NCBI RefSeq assembly: GCF_000219625.1 | Contig: NC_018204.1 | Location: 575,502-639,501 of the forward strand | DNA: 64,000 nucleotides | DNA from: Zymoseptoria tritici IPO323 | Lineage: Eukaryota > Ascomycota > Dothideomycetes > Mycosphaerellales > Mycosphaerellaceae | Direction of reading: 5' to 3' | Part shown: one piece after another, positions 37,013 to 48,196 of the stretch | How the letters are laid out: each line of letters opens with the position of its first letter | Position numbering within the stretch: position 1 is the first letter of the stretch | Notes under the pieces: model-generated | The model's input: the letters and a program-made list of their open reading frames with translations, nothing else | Database searches by the model: none | Told to the model about the DNA's origin: nothing | Made by a program: the position numbers and the translations under genes

Positions 37013-38030
37013 CCGAGGGTTAGAGGGCAGAGAGGGCGACGCCGAGGGTAGAGGGGAGGAGGAAGCTACGAAGAACGTCGAAGGAGAGGTCGGCGAAGTA
37101 ACAAGTCGGGATTAGTAGTAGGAGGCACTCGAAGGAGAGGGCAACCCAGGTAGAGAGTGCTTATAGATAGTTCGAAGTCTCTACTACAGAGGAAAACCGA
37201 GGCTAAGAGCGTAAACAGGTAGTAGCGAGGCTCTAGAGAGGAGGGAACACATCCGGCTCTTATAGGGCCGGGGTGTAGTCGTCCTTCTTACAATTACGAG
37301 CAGGGTCAGCCTTACAATCGTCGATAGTTATCGTCGATGGCTATCCTCTTATCTCGCTATCTACCGGGGTCTACGGCTTAATTACAATTGTCGTACTCGA
37401 CGAGGTAGTGGTATAAAGGGCTACCCTCCCCTCTATACTTACTCGTCCTACTCGTCGTCTCTTCCTCCACTCCCCGGTCCGAGAATAGGCTGTCCCGGCA
37501 TCGTTATATCGTCCTCTCTAGGCATCGTTATATCATCCTTATCTCGATGCCATCCCGTCCTGCTGGGCCTATATCCTCTTCATCCTCCCGTCTTCCTCTC
37601 CCTTCGCCTAGCTCGTCTCGTCTGTTGCCTTACCGTCTCGCTTTCGAATCTCCTATGTCTACGTCTTCTCCCTCCTCCTCCTCCGCCCTACTCTCGTTAA
37701 TCTATTCTCCTTCGTGCCGTTCTCGTGCCCGAGCCGTCCTCTGTAGGCTGTTAAATCTACGTTAGACTCGCTATCCGCGTATTTTTGCTAACGAGGAGCT
37801 CGACGACGTAGTATAGTGCTCTCCCGTCGTAGTAATTCCTGCCTATATTCAGTACCACCCCCTCCTCATCGGGCACCCGGTAGAAAGCGTAACAAAGCTA
37901 CAGGTAGTAGCGCTAGCGTCGCAGGCTCTTATATCGTAGGACTTCTATGTCCGTAGAGGTTTCTACGGTAGCTGTTCTTAAGCGTCGAGCAGGAGGTGTA
38001 TGCCGCTTACGTGTTCGGCTGCTAGGTCAG

Positions 38031-38268
38031 CTCTCCGCCTATCCTGGCATTAGGCGAGAAATCCGCCTAGCAGCAAGGTAGGCTAGAAATCCGCCCATCC
38101 TAGCATTAGGCGGAAAATCCGCCTAGCAGCAAGGTAGGCTGGAAATCTACCTATCCCGGCATTAGGCGAGAAATCCGCCTAGCGGCAAGGTGGGCTAGAA
38201 ATCCGCCTATCCCGGCGTTAGGCGAGAAATCCGCCTAGCGGCAAGGTAGGCTAGAAATCCGCCTAAGG
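38031..38268. repeat. LINE C 5'-UTR hairpin minisatellite, block 1
   Basis: About four 56-bp units with the same TAGGCG..CGCCTA hairpin as copy B. Confidence 0.85.
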
Positions 38269-38506
38269 TGTAGAAGCCAAAACAGAAATTCCGACACACA
38301 GTCTAGTAGCAACACCTTAAGTTTCTCGACCTTTTTTAATACTACAACAACGATCTCAAATTAAATATAGACATATAGAAAGGAACTTCTTATACTAGAG
38401 TTACTCTCCGTATTCTTAGAATCTTTGAAATTAGCTATGTGCGCGAGATACGAGAGGTAAAAGCAGAAAGCTATAATTCTTAGAAGTTTCCGTTTTGCTT
38501 TCAGGC

Positions 38507-38828
38507 GGAGGCCGCCCATCCCGGCATTAGGCGGAAAATCCGCCTAGCGGCAAGGTGGGCTGGAAATCCACCCATCCCGGCATTAGGCGAGAAATCCGCC
38601 TAGCGCTAAGGTAGGCTAGAAATCCGCCCATCCCGGCATTGGGCGAGAAATCCGCCCAGCAGCAAGGTAGGCTGGAAATCCACCTATCCCGGCATTGGGC
38701 GAGAAATCCGCCTAGCAGCAAGGTAGGCTAGAAATCCACCTATCCCGGCATTAGGCGAGAAATCCGCCTAGCGGCAAGGTAGGCTGGAAATCCGCCTATC
38801 CCGGCATTAGGCGAGAAATCCGCCTACA
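38507..38828. repeat. LINE C 5'-UTR hairpin minisatellite, block 2
   Basis: About five to six 56-bp hairpin units. The unit number differs slightly from copy B, so the array is unstable between copies. Confidence 0.85.
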
Positions 38829-39191
38829 CCCGTAATCCGTAGCCAGCCTGCCCTAGCATCGTCTATATCGTGAGAAGGGTAGACTTCAGCTATAGCTCCG
38901 GAAAGCGATACAATCCGCGTTTAGGCGGAGGAGGTAGAGCAGTTCGCAGTGTAGGCTATAGAGGCAATCCCAGCGGAGGAGACGGCGAGGTTGTAGTAGA
39001 GAGGGAGGAGTCTCAGCGGGAAGTTTAGTAGTGCGCCAATTGGTCCTAGCGACCGGATACGGACCCTCCTTAGTCAATTAACCAAGGCGTAGGGCTTAGA
39101 GTTTGCGGTCGACTAATTAGAGGAGCCGGACGGGTCTAGAGCAGGGCTCTTTCGACAACTCGCTGGACCTCGTCTCCTTCGCGCTTCCTCT

Positions 39192-39439
39192 TAACTATCG
39201 AAAATCCTTCTTAAGGGTCTGCCGACTAGTCGGGGCGAACAGACGAATTCGAAGCTCGTTATATACTTTTAGAACCCAACTTCTTAACCTTACGACGGGT
39301 TCTTTCGAAACTAATACAAGCTCCGAGTGCGGGTTATGACAAGAAGAATTGTCTGTTTTCAATCTTCGATATCGTATATATTAGATCTTCATTCGCCCGC
39401 TAGCAGATTTAGATTGCACGAAATCCACGTTAGAGTCCA
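39192..39439. other. Unassigned spacer upstream of LINE C
   Basis: About 250 bp, AT-richer than the LINE and with normal CpA/TpG. No coding signal and no resemblance to other parts of the window. Both this spacer and the next segment meet the LINE 5' end in the same short context (CTCTTAACYATC). Confidence 0.4.
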
Positions 39440-39796
39440 GGAGATAGAGGAGTTCGGAGCGGAGGAGACGGCGAGGTCGTAGCAGAGAGGGAGGAGTCCG
39501 GGTAGGAAAGTTCAGCAGTGCGCTTCTATGTCCACGTAACCGGGCACGGACCTACCTTGGTTAATTAACTAAGACGTGGGGCTTAGAGTTTGCGGCCAGC
39601 CAATGGGCAGGGGAGGACGCAGCGGCCCTCCCGTCGCGGCCGATTCGTCCACGCGACCGGACACGGACCTACCTTGGTCAATTAACCAAGACGTAGGGCT
39701 TAGAGTTTGCGGTCGACGAATCAGAGGAGCCGGACAGGTCTGGATCGAATCTATACTTGGATAACTCGCTAGACCTCATCTCCTCTGCGCTTCCTC
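39440..39796 (-). repeat. Isolated LINE 5'-end remnant with internal 117-bp duplication
   Basis: Matches the extreme 5' end of LINE B and C (GAGGAGACGGCGAGG to the CTTCCTCT boundary) but with no LINE body. The part around GGACCTACCTTGG is duplicated at a spacing of 117 bp (39548 and 39665). It retains CpA better than the LINE bodies. It may be a relic promoter unit of another copy or a subfamily with repeated 5' monomers. Confidence 0.65.
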
Positions 39797-40888
39797 TTAA
39801 CCATCCTGTCCCTCCATAGCCCTTCCGCCTACGTCCTCGTCGTTCAGAAAGGTCGAAAACGACGAACCCTAGTCGACGTCGGTCACCGCATTGCTAGGCT
39901 GCGATAGGACACTCGGATCGTACGTCCGCGGCCTGCCGTCCTCGCTGCCCGAGAATTCAAACTGCTATATTAGCAACAGCTCGCGATACCCGCGCATCTC
40001 GAGCCGCAGGTTCGCTATGTACAGTTTCGCGGCGGTTCGCGCGCGGTCGTAGTACCTCTACCTTTAGAGTCGCTCGGCCGTCGGCGTAATCTCCGGCCGC
40101 ACTCGACGGATAAGATAGACCTAGGTAACAAAGACGGGAAGCGGGATAGTGTGCTGGATGTAGGACAGATCCCTCCCGAGGTCGATAAGGAGCAGGGCGT
40201 CAAGGTTTAGAACCCTTACGAACCTCCTCTAGCGCCTCCCTACCTTGATCGCACGCTCAAAGGCGTTCCATTCCGTCCCTAGGCCCTCCTGCACTACGTC
40301 CTCTTTCGTAAAGCCGGCGGGGAGTCTGTTAGTCTAGTCCGGACGCATCTCCTAGAAGAGGGCCCCCCTCGCGGAGGGCGTTTTGTCCAGAAGTACCATC
40401 GCCGTCGTCTGCGACGATCCTCGCGGCGGGAGCTTCTTGTAGAGGTCCAGCTGGTCTACTAGGCGCACCGTCGCGCGGCGAAACTCAAAGTTCGACTGCT
40501 AGATCCCTACCTCGCAATCTATAGCCGTACAGTACTCCCGATATGCCGCGGCGACTACCTCCCGCCTCTCCTCCTGCCTCTCGTCCTTAACGAACGCCGT
40601 CTCCCCCTCGTCCCTGTCCCGCCGGTATAGGTCTCGACTCTGTTGCAAAAAGCCTCGCTACTTATCGATTACGGTCGTTCCTATAGTCCTACGAGCGATA
40701 GCGAGGCATTTCTCAAAGTGCTTCTAGAGACCTAGGTCGACCTCCCGTGTTTTCCGCAGGCTTTGCGCGCTTACGTGATGGTCCTCGGCGCTGCCGGCGT
40801 TGTCGGCGACGTCCTGAACAAAGTTATACTAGAGGCGGTAATCCGGGTAGGTAGGGGAAATGCCTCCTACTCCCTCTACACTAGACAT
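39797..40888 (-). pseudogene. RIP-inactivated unknown gene, 363 codons
   Basis: ATG at 40888-40886 opens a frame that runs to TAA at 39799-39797, interrupted by about a dozen TAG/TAA codons at former Gln/Trp sites. Readable stretches are clearly protein-like: SAQSLRKTREVDLGL, LYRRDRDEGETAFVKDE, YREYCTAIDCEVGI, LRLEMRGYRELLLI, and a tail with DPSVLSQPSNAVTDVD. The composition is charged and helical. The family is not recognised. The stop lies exactly at the LINE 5'-remnant boundary. The neighbouring minus-strand frame upstream may be a first exon of the same gene or a separate gene. Confidence 0.6.
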
Positions 40889-42600
40889 AGCGCCCGCCGC
40901 CGCAGGATGCTAGCGGAGCTGTAGGAGGCCCTCCGCACATCGGGCCTTAGCGCCGGCTTCGGATAGTTAGCAGCGGACGGTATAGGGCGGAGGGTTTTAA
41001 CGTACTACAGGGCGGCTGGCGAGTATCTTCCTAAGAATCCGGCGTCCCTCTAGTGCTTACAGGAGGATCTGGTCCTCCTCTATCGCTTCTAGGAGGGTCT
41101 GGTCTTTCCCTAGTATTCTCCGGAACATCCGACGTCCCTCTAGTGCTTATAGGAGGATCTAGTCCTCCTCTATCGCTTCTAGGAGGGTCTAGTCTTTCCC
41201 TAGTGTTCTCCGGAACATCCGACGTCCCTCTAGTGCTTATAGGAGGATCTGGTCCTCCTCTATCGCTTCTAGGAGGGTCTGGTCTTTCCCTAGTGTTCTC
41301 CGGAACATCCGACGTCCCTCTAGTACTTCCGGGAGGATCTAGCCCTCCTCCATCGCCTCTAGGAGGGTCTAACCCTGCTCTGTCGCTTCTAGGTAGGTCT
41401 GGCCCTCCTCTAGCGTTCTCGGGAGGATCTAACCCTTCTCTATCGCTTCCAGGTGGGTCTAGCCCTCCTCTAGCGTTCTCGGGAGGATCTGACCCTTCTC
41501 TATCGCTTCTAGGTGGGTCTGGCCCTCCTCTAGCGTTCTCTAGTCCGCTATTCCCCTCCGGATCCGCAGGGTCCTACTCTCTCGCTTCCGCCGCTGCTCC
41601 TGGTTCTCGACCTGTTATCTCGTCTACAGTCTTACAGGAAATAGTCGATCTTAGGGTCCCCTTGCCAGACTTGCGCTTCTGTGGCAGTTGGTCCTTTAGT
41701 ACCTTAAGCTACATCGGCCTCTGCTTCGGATACCTTTTTAGGCGATAGAATAAGGAGGCGGCCCTTACCTTGGCGACTACGATCTCCTCGGGCTCCCTAT
41801 TGCCGTCGTCGCTACCGTTGTCGACGGCGTCTTCGTCGGCGTCGCTTTCTACTACCTACTGCGGCGAAATAGGCTTCCGACGCTTCTTTAATAGCTGCTT
41901 GTCTTCTAGCTCGTTTTCTTCCCTGTCGCTCTCCGCCGGCTGCTCTTCCTCTACCCTATCTTCTATAGTAGGTTTGGAGTACTTCTCTCGACGAGGAGAG
42001 TGTCGAAGGGGTAACGTTACTAGGCAGCTCTGTGCGCGGCAGTCGTCCTGCTTTCGCTTTCTTCCCGACGTAGGAGCTGTCTCCTTACTACCCGCTCTGC
42101 CTAGTGCCGGCTGCGTAGAGGAGGGATACTCCGTATACGCCGGCGGAGGCGAGGAGGTCGCGCGTAGGCGTTGTTGTCCCCGCCTTTCCGCTCCTACTGC
42201 CGACGAGATCCGTCGGCAGGCCTTCTCTTCGAAATATCGCGATATGCGCTGGCGGACCTCCTTGTTTACACGAGTCTCTATCTCTTTCTCCGTATGCGGC
42301 CTTAGTCGCTCCTTAGCCTAAGCCTCGGAGACGGCAAACAGTTCCCGAAGGCGTTAGGATCCTCGAGAGAGACAGTAGACCTTACAGCGGTCCTAGGCCT
42401 TGTTAGCGCGAACGATAACGAAGTCGTTCGCATTGCCGGCTCGCTATTCGGTCGCCCGGAAGAGCGCGTCCAGGATGTCTAAGGGAATTCGCACTACTCC
42501 GTCTACTTCGTTAAGCATTATTAGCAAGTAGGCGGTTAGGAAGGTTACGGGAGGAGGCGACTACGACAGATAGGACTACGGAGAATTCGATCGGGGAGGA
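40850..42600 (-). pseudogene. RIP-inactivated unknown gene with Pro-rich tandem repeats
   Basis: Minus-strand frame, different from the one just downstream. The N-terminal part gives TAYLLIMLNEVDGVVRIPLD, LDALFRATE and KEIETRVNKEVRQRISRYFE, then a basic Ser/Pro region, an acidic segment (VESDADEDAVDNGSDD), and a hydrophilic Pro-rich repeat (GGPDPPISTRGTSDVPENTR). The plus-strand frame over the same repeat is open only because of repetition. The start is unclear because a 66-bp repeat lies upstream. Function unknown. Confidence 0.5.
41061..41540 (-). repeat. 90-bp and 60-bp coding tandem repeats
   Basis: Three 90-bp units start at 41061, 41151 and 41241, with a fourth beginning at 41331. Two and a half 60-bp units follow from 41391. 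In the minus-strand protein they read as 30- and 20-residue Pro/Asp/Arg-rich repeats. Confidence 0.85.
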
Positions 42601-42840
42601 GGTAATTGCAGTAGATGCGACTGCGCTACGATTGTAATAGATGCGACTACGGAGGATTCGAGGAGGAAGGAGGCGATTACGCTAGATACGACTACGCTAC
42701 GATTACGACAGATGTAACTACGGAGGATTCGAGGAGGAAGGAGGCGATTGCGCTAGATACGACTATGCTACAATTGCGACAGATACGACTGCAGAGGATT
42801 CGAGGAGGGAGGAGGCGATCGCGCCGGATGCGACTGCGCT
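42600..42840. repeat. About 66-bp tandem repeat (GGAGGATTCGAGGAGG core)
   Basis: Three to four imperfect units with core GAGGATTCGAGGAGGAAGG and a variable GCGACTACGCTACGAT part. It lies at the 5' side of the minus-strand gene below it. Confidence 0.75.
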
Positions 42841-43866
42841 ACGATTGCGACAACAAAGGCTCTTCGGAGGATCGGGTTAATTAAGGCGGCTACAATACGA
42901 GAGAAGAGGTAAGGAGGAAGAAGGCTATAGGGAGGAGAATTGCGATTCGGTTCGTAACTTATTAGAAACAGAATAGTTACGGAGAAGAGAACTCCGAGGA
43001 GGAAGATTACAAAGAGGAGGAGAGAGTGCACGGCATAGGCAACGACAGTGTAAACTCGTAGGGATTATCCCTCTCCGCTGGGTTCGGTAGAAACCCTAAG
43101 CTAGGCCTAGGGTAGGGTAACAAAGCCTAACCGGATACGGTTCCTAGAGGTGCCTTAGTTCTCTTAGGCACGGATAACCCTCCGTGCTGTCCAGCCCTCC
43201 ACTTCGAAAGCTACGCCCCTAGCGGCGAGAACCGCTGTAGAGAACTATCCGCGAGAGCAAGGACTTTTGAGCCGCCCTCTCCGAGCATACGAAAGAGCGA
43301 GGGACGCTAAACCCCGAATACGAGAGGCCTGGGCCTAGCGCGATGCCGTAGCCGGATAAGGAACAGTCGAGGAGGACCTTAAGCGTTCGTAACAACACTT
43401 AAGCGAAGACTCGGGTTATATGCCACCGCCCTTAAGTAGGCGTACGTAAGTAATCTCGAATATAATCTGTCTTACTTCTACTATTTGAATTTGATAGCGC
43501 TGACATATGCTATTCGCGATAGCGGCTATTACAGGTATTAAGGTGTAGGCGCAGTCAAAAGTTAATAGCTAGAACATCCTTGGTCGCACTTTAAAGCTTC
43601 TAGACCACACTTTATTAACCACCTTACGAAGCAACATTTTACCGGCAAGTTGCGCGCATTCCTTTTTACCTCTACGGATATTCGTTTTGCAGATATCTTA
43701 GTCTGCTATTTCTTCTTTGCTTCGGCAGATTATTATACTGCGTGTACGGCTTGTAAGGTAAATAGTTAGTGCATTTACTCTTGGACTTTACTTGCAGCTC
43801 TAGCACTCGCATTGTGCGATTTGGCACACTTACCGCGGACGGACTACTTCGAGCAACGAAAAGAAC
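42841..43866. other. Spacer without a recognised gene, 5' flank of the methyltransferase relic
   Basis: About 1 kb of mixed composition. The piece 43376-43470 recurs at 48197-48285. Nothing else recognisable was seen. Confidence 0.45.
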
Positions 43867-46800
43867 ATAGCGCCTTTATAGCGAGACAGCGGCATTCTCA
43901 ACCCTATCACTACCTTGCACACAACAGCATTAAGCAGCACGGCAACTATAAAGAGACGGATTAGCGGCGACACGATTGTTATTAAGGATGACGAGGACAA
44001 CATTGTAGTAGGACCTACTTCGAGGCCTTCTAAGAAGCCGCGGCTTCAGAATGGACAATTGTAGATAGACATTTTGCGCGCTAGAGCTTCCCTAAGCAAT
44101 GCGATTGTAATTAGTCCTACAGCTTCTAAGCAGGACCGAGGCGAGTCGAAACAACAAGAAGAAGATAGAGTGCAGAGAGCGGTTTAGTATAAGATGGAAT
44201 CGGGCGAGGAGCAGATAAGCCAAACGGTCGGAGATCGGGAAGTTAAGGACCAGGGCCTACTACGCACGCCCAGATAACGAAGGCTTAGGACTATACTTAC
44301 TCCTCTAGCGACCGAAACAGAACTAGGGGACGAGCCTACTGCTAGAGCAGAGCCTGGGGCTATAGCTCGTTCCGGGAAACGACGGCAGCTTCGCTACTTA
44401 AGCCATATCTCCATTGTAGGACCAGCATTTCCAAGAAGCGCTTACTACGGATACAAACCTCCTTTACAACCTGTGAACGAGGTCGAAGCAAGCCTAGACT
44501 TAAGTGCAGGCTTCTTTATAGCTACGAAGTCTGCTGGCACCGAAACTCCGGAATGTGCTACTTTCAAACTCGATTAATTCTTAGTATATATAGCGGACGG
44601 ACGACGCGCATCGGACCTCGTTACTCTTAAGAAACTGCGGCAATTAAACTATGCAGAGTTCTGTTTCGATGGCATTCTGTCGGCAGGCAACGAAAAGCGC
44701 TACGTGCAGGGCGTATAGTTCGAGATCTTAGCTATTAGTAGGTATAGCGACCTGGACTTTACAGATTTTGCTAGTAGCATCTGCATTTAATCGAAGCTGT
44801 AGTCGAAAGCGTCTGCTCTGTTTAGTTATTAGTACGAGCTAGGAACGCCTGCACCGGAATATCGTCGATTCTACGAGCCGTTCCTTTGGCTAGTACGGTT
44901 CGGGAAGCACTTCGTCGACTACCTCCTTAGCAACTAGCAGGTTACCCTTGGACATTTCCGCAGACGATTTTACTAATAGCTAACTGGACTCTACAGCGAT
45001 AACACTAGCTTTAACTAATAGCTAGCTGAATACAAACTCAAAGACTTCCGTACGACTATTGCCGCAAATGTCGGCTTCCTTTAGAAAGAATGCTAGGATA
45101 TCGATAACAAAGAGTCTAGATTGTGCCGACAACCGATCTAGGGTAAAGTCGATCCCTATAATCTCACAGCTATCCTAGCGCAGCCAAATAAGGAGTTGCG
45201 AACGATCGTTACGCCTTTTGTCTACCAGTGCTTTCGACATATGTACTTCGGTAACTAGCTAGAAGAGCGGACGATTACGGACCGAAATGTGCTAAAGAAG
45301 TCGGATAAGCTAAAAGCAAGGCTTAGACTAACGCCGCGACGAGCATCTCCGAGTGCACTGCCAATGCAAACCTTAACGCCTAGGAGTATAAGCCGAAGCG
45401 AATCTTAAGAGGGGAACAAAGCAGTTATAGTAAACATAGGGGATGTCGTATGCGTCGCGCCGGATGTTAGTACCAAATAGGGGATTAAAGCGCACGCATA
45501 GTATGCCTATGTTTAGAACGTACATACTTGTAAAGATCGTACTTCGCTCGATATTCTCTAGCTGTACGAGCTAAAGGACACTACACTTAGTAAAGCCTAT
45601 TACCCTTTTGCGAATAAGCTCTTCTTGTCCGACAACTACAGCTACAGTACATCGGCTCTCGACCTAGATTGCGTCTTAGATAAGGCAGACGTATGTTAGT
45701 ATGCTAAGGATCCATATCAGCAGGGAGGACACTTCGTGCGCCAGAAGTTCCGCATAGTTCACGAGCAAGACACATACGACTTCGTTGTAATTCAAGTAAG
45801 CGACTTTAGGTGCTAGTGTAAGTATAACGTTCCTATATTCGACAAGTGCCGGAGCAAATATGCAATTAGTAACACCGTCCTCGTCCGCGAATGGAATAAC
45901 GACCTTAACGAGGACCGGCTCTAGCCTACCCAAATTATCGAGTTCGATACCCAGAAGCGGCGCGTCGTTCTGCGTCAATTCTTGCGGAAGAGCGAGCAGC
46001 AGATAGGCGCAAAAGCTAGGCCGAACAAGCTAGTACTTACAGACGTCGTGTTTAACAAAGCATGCGACAAAATCATCCGGAAGTGCTATATGCGCTGCTT
46101 TCGTCAAGACCAAATCGATTCTAGAGACATTGTCACGCTATACGACTGAGACGGGACTAGCGATTTCTTTTACCTTGCCGAAGCCCTTTCCGCAGCACAA
46201 GATAGTTTCCTACTGATGAAAGAAGGATGGAATCCTAATATGCACTACGGCGAGAAAATGGTCGGGATGAGTCTCTTCTACGGTAGTAGAACCTTTAACC
46301 GTAGCTTAGAAGAAGCCGGTATCGCCAGATTCAAGTATGCCGCCGACTAGAATAAACATACGTTATACAGCTACCGGGCAAACGTTCGACGGCCGGATAG
46401 AATAGAGTATTTCCTAGGCTTAGTTAACGACTTGCTTGCCAGAGCTATAGCGGGCGACCTAAAGTCGAACATCGCGCGGCCAGGAGATATTTACATTCTT
46501 ACAGGCGGAAGTCCATGCCCCGGATTTTCGATGCTGCAGCTCTTTAAGCTTAGCGAGCAGTCCAAGCAGAACACTTCGTTAGTAGCGTCGATCGTGTTAT
46601 TTGTAGACTTCTACGTCCTGCGGTACTTCCTCCTTAAGAACGTTGTTACGATAACGGCCGGGATAGGACCGAATAAAGATCAGAATGTGTTTTTACAAAT
46701 CGTTGCGGCCTTAGTCGCACTTAGTTATTAAGTTTAGCAATTCCTGGGCGATGCCTGGTCGCACGGCAGTCCACAGCAACGATCACGAGTGTTCATCTCT

Positions 46801-48003
46801 GCTTCCGCTCCTGGTCTGCTACTACTATCGCTAATTCCTTATAGCTACAGTTATCTAAACATAAGCTTCAGAAGTCGTGCACTTGGCCTCTTAAGCAACG
46901 GCCTGCCTTTCGGCAGTCGCAAAGACGAGTTTACTACGTTCCTATACGTTACTCCGGCGCAGGCTTGCGCCGACTTGCTAGACATCGGAGATGCGCAACC
47001 GCAGCTTTGCCTGTAATTCCTAGACTATCGGACTATGTCGCTAGAGTCGGCAACAAACCGAACCCGGATAGCGGCTGTGCCTACTCGACCGTACGGGATA
47101 GGTCTTATACAGGCCAAATTGCTCGGGCTTCTACGCGGAGAACCCTTAATATTCTACAACAACGTTAACGCAACCCGTCGGCAGGAGAACTCGAGAATGT
47201 TTTCGCGAATGTTCCTAAATGGCCTCTTTCCAACTATCGTAACTAAGACCGCTATCGGAGATAGCATTAATAGACGTTTCATGTACTAGTCTTAGAATCG
47301 GATCTGGACTGTTATAGAAGCGAGGCGAGCTTAGGGCTATTAAGACTAGGAGGTTCTGATAGGTAGCCCTGCTTAGTAACATAAGATCGTCGGCAATAGC
47401 GTTAATAGGAAAGTAGCGCTTATGCTAGGTCTGTCTTTACGAGAGTTGTAGGAGTAAGCTCGATCGTAGTTATTGTTTCTAAGAGCGAGTAAGATCTGTA
47501 ACGAGCATGTTGAAGAAGAGATAGGAACCGATATTACTGCAGAGGCTTCGCAACCTATAACGCCGACTAAGGACGAAGACGTCGAGATCGAAGGAAATTC
47601 AAGCTCGGTCGCTACTAGAGGTGCGCTTAAAGAAGAAGAGCAGTTACGAGCCCTAATAGCACTATCGACACCTTAAGTTGGTCCTAGCGCTCGCCTGAAC
47701 ATTAAAGAATTGGACAATCGTACCGCCAAAATGCTGTTGTTTATGCCGGAAGAGGTCGGCGACGTTAATAGCCTCGAAGGCGGAGAGTTCTAGGAGAGCC
47801 TTAAATTGCTCCGAGAATAAAAGCTCGCATATATAGAGCAGATGTGCAAATTCGAGGTCGAAGTAAGTACAATAGCGTAGCTAAAGTATTATAATCGTCC
47901 AGCTGATTCTAGTAGGTAAATAATCGAATTTACGTACTATTACAAGCCTCGAGCTCGTAACTGCCGGCACGGGGTGGAATTTACTAGCAGGTCGCCCTTC
48001 TGA
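43867..48003 (+). pseudogene. dim-2: DIM-2-like DNA cytosine-5 methyltransferase, full length, RIP-inactivated
   Basis: One frame without net frameshift spans 43867 to at least 47880. The probable start is now ATA (43867-43869, in AACATAGCG; ATG to ATA fits RIP). An N-terminal region with FIATKSAGTETPECATFKLD and YIADGRRASDLVTL precedes BAH-type sequence (VNIGDVVCVAPDVS, 45.4-46.0 kb). Catalytic motifs follow in order: motif I region MVGMSLFYGSRTF (46,258-46,296), motif IV GGSPCPGFS (46504-46530) with the Cys kept at 46516-46518, motif VI as LLKNV where ENV is expected (Lys codon 46636-46638), and IX-X region IGSPA..HKIVGNSVNRK. At least two dozen TAA/TAG codons replace Gln/Trp, with one TGA for CGA at 46147. 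DIM-2 enzymes methylate repeat DNA in ascomycetes. The 3' limit (47880 to 48003) is uncertain. Confidence 0.92.
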
Positions 48004-48005
48004 TC
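47888..48005 (+). repeat. 3'-flank segment of the methyltransferase relic, repeated at 48325-48445
   Basis: Shares CGTCCAGCTRATTCTAGTAG, TTTACGTACTAT and TTTACTAGCAGGTC with 48325-48445 in the same order and orientation. Confidence 0.75.
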
Positions 48006-48196
48006 AAAAAGCGGAAAAGAATAATACTGATTTATAAGGGCGAAGGCCCTTAAGCTATATAGACTAACTAAAACGAGCGAGTTATGTGATAATGACGAGC
48101 CTTTAAGTGAAACGGTGCCCGAGGCTTTAAGGGTTCAAGTAAACCTAAGCGAGGTTTTTGGTGTTTTTGAACATCCTCCCCTTTAGTGAATGCGTA

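Larger units (their letters stand above)
30734..39191 (-). mobile_element. Telomere-associated LINE, copy C (full length, least decayed full copy)
   Basis: 8.46 kb, minus strand, 3' end on telomere repeats and 5' end (AGAGGAAGCGC) at 39191. Layout: 5' UTR 39191-37013 with two hairpin minisatellite blocks, ORF1 37012 to about 35345, ORF2 about 35360-31906, 3' UTR 31905-30734. The endonuclease is of the apurinic/apyrimidinic (APE) type and the reverse transcriptase is LINE-like without a visible RNase H. APE-type LINEs that target telomeric repeats are known from insects (TRAS, SART). The Magnaporthe MoTeR elements are telomeric but have a different endonuclease type, so this is not simply a MoTeR. 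Confidence 0.9.

Noticed and set aside
8447..39191. MoTeR element of Magnaporthe
   Set aside because: Placement at telomere repeats is similar, but the ORF2 N-terminus is an APE-type endonuclease and there is a separate ORF1 and a 2-kb 5' UTR, which does not fit MoTeR.
41053..41748. 231-codon Gly/Ser/Leu-rich plus-strand protein
   Set aside because: Open only because of 90- and 60-bp repeats; the minus-strand frame gives a better hydrophilic protein continuous with clear coding sequence on both sides.
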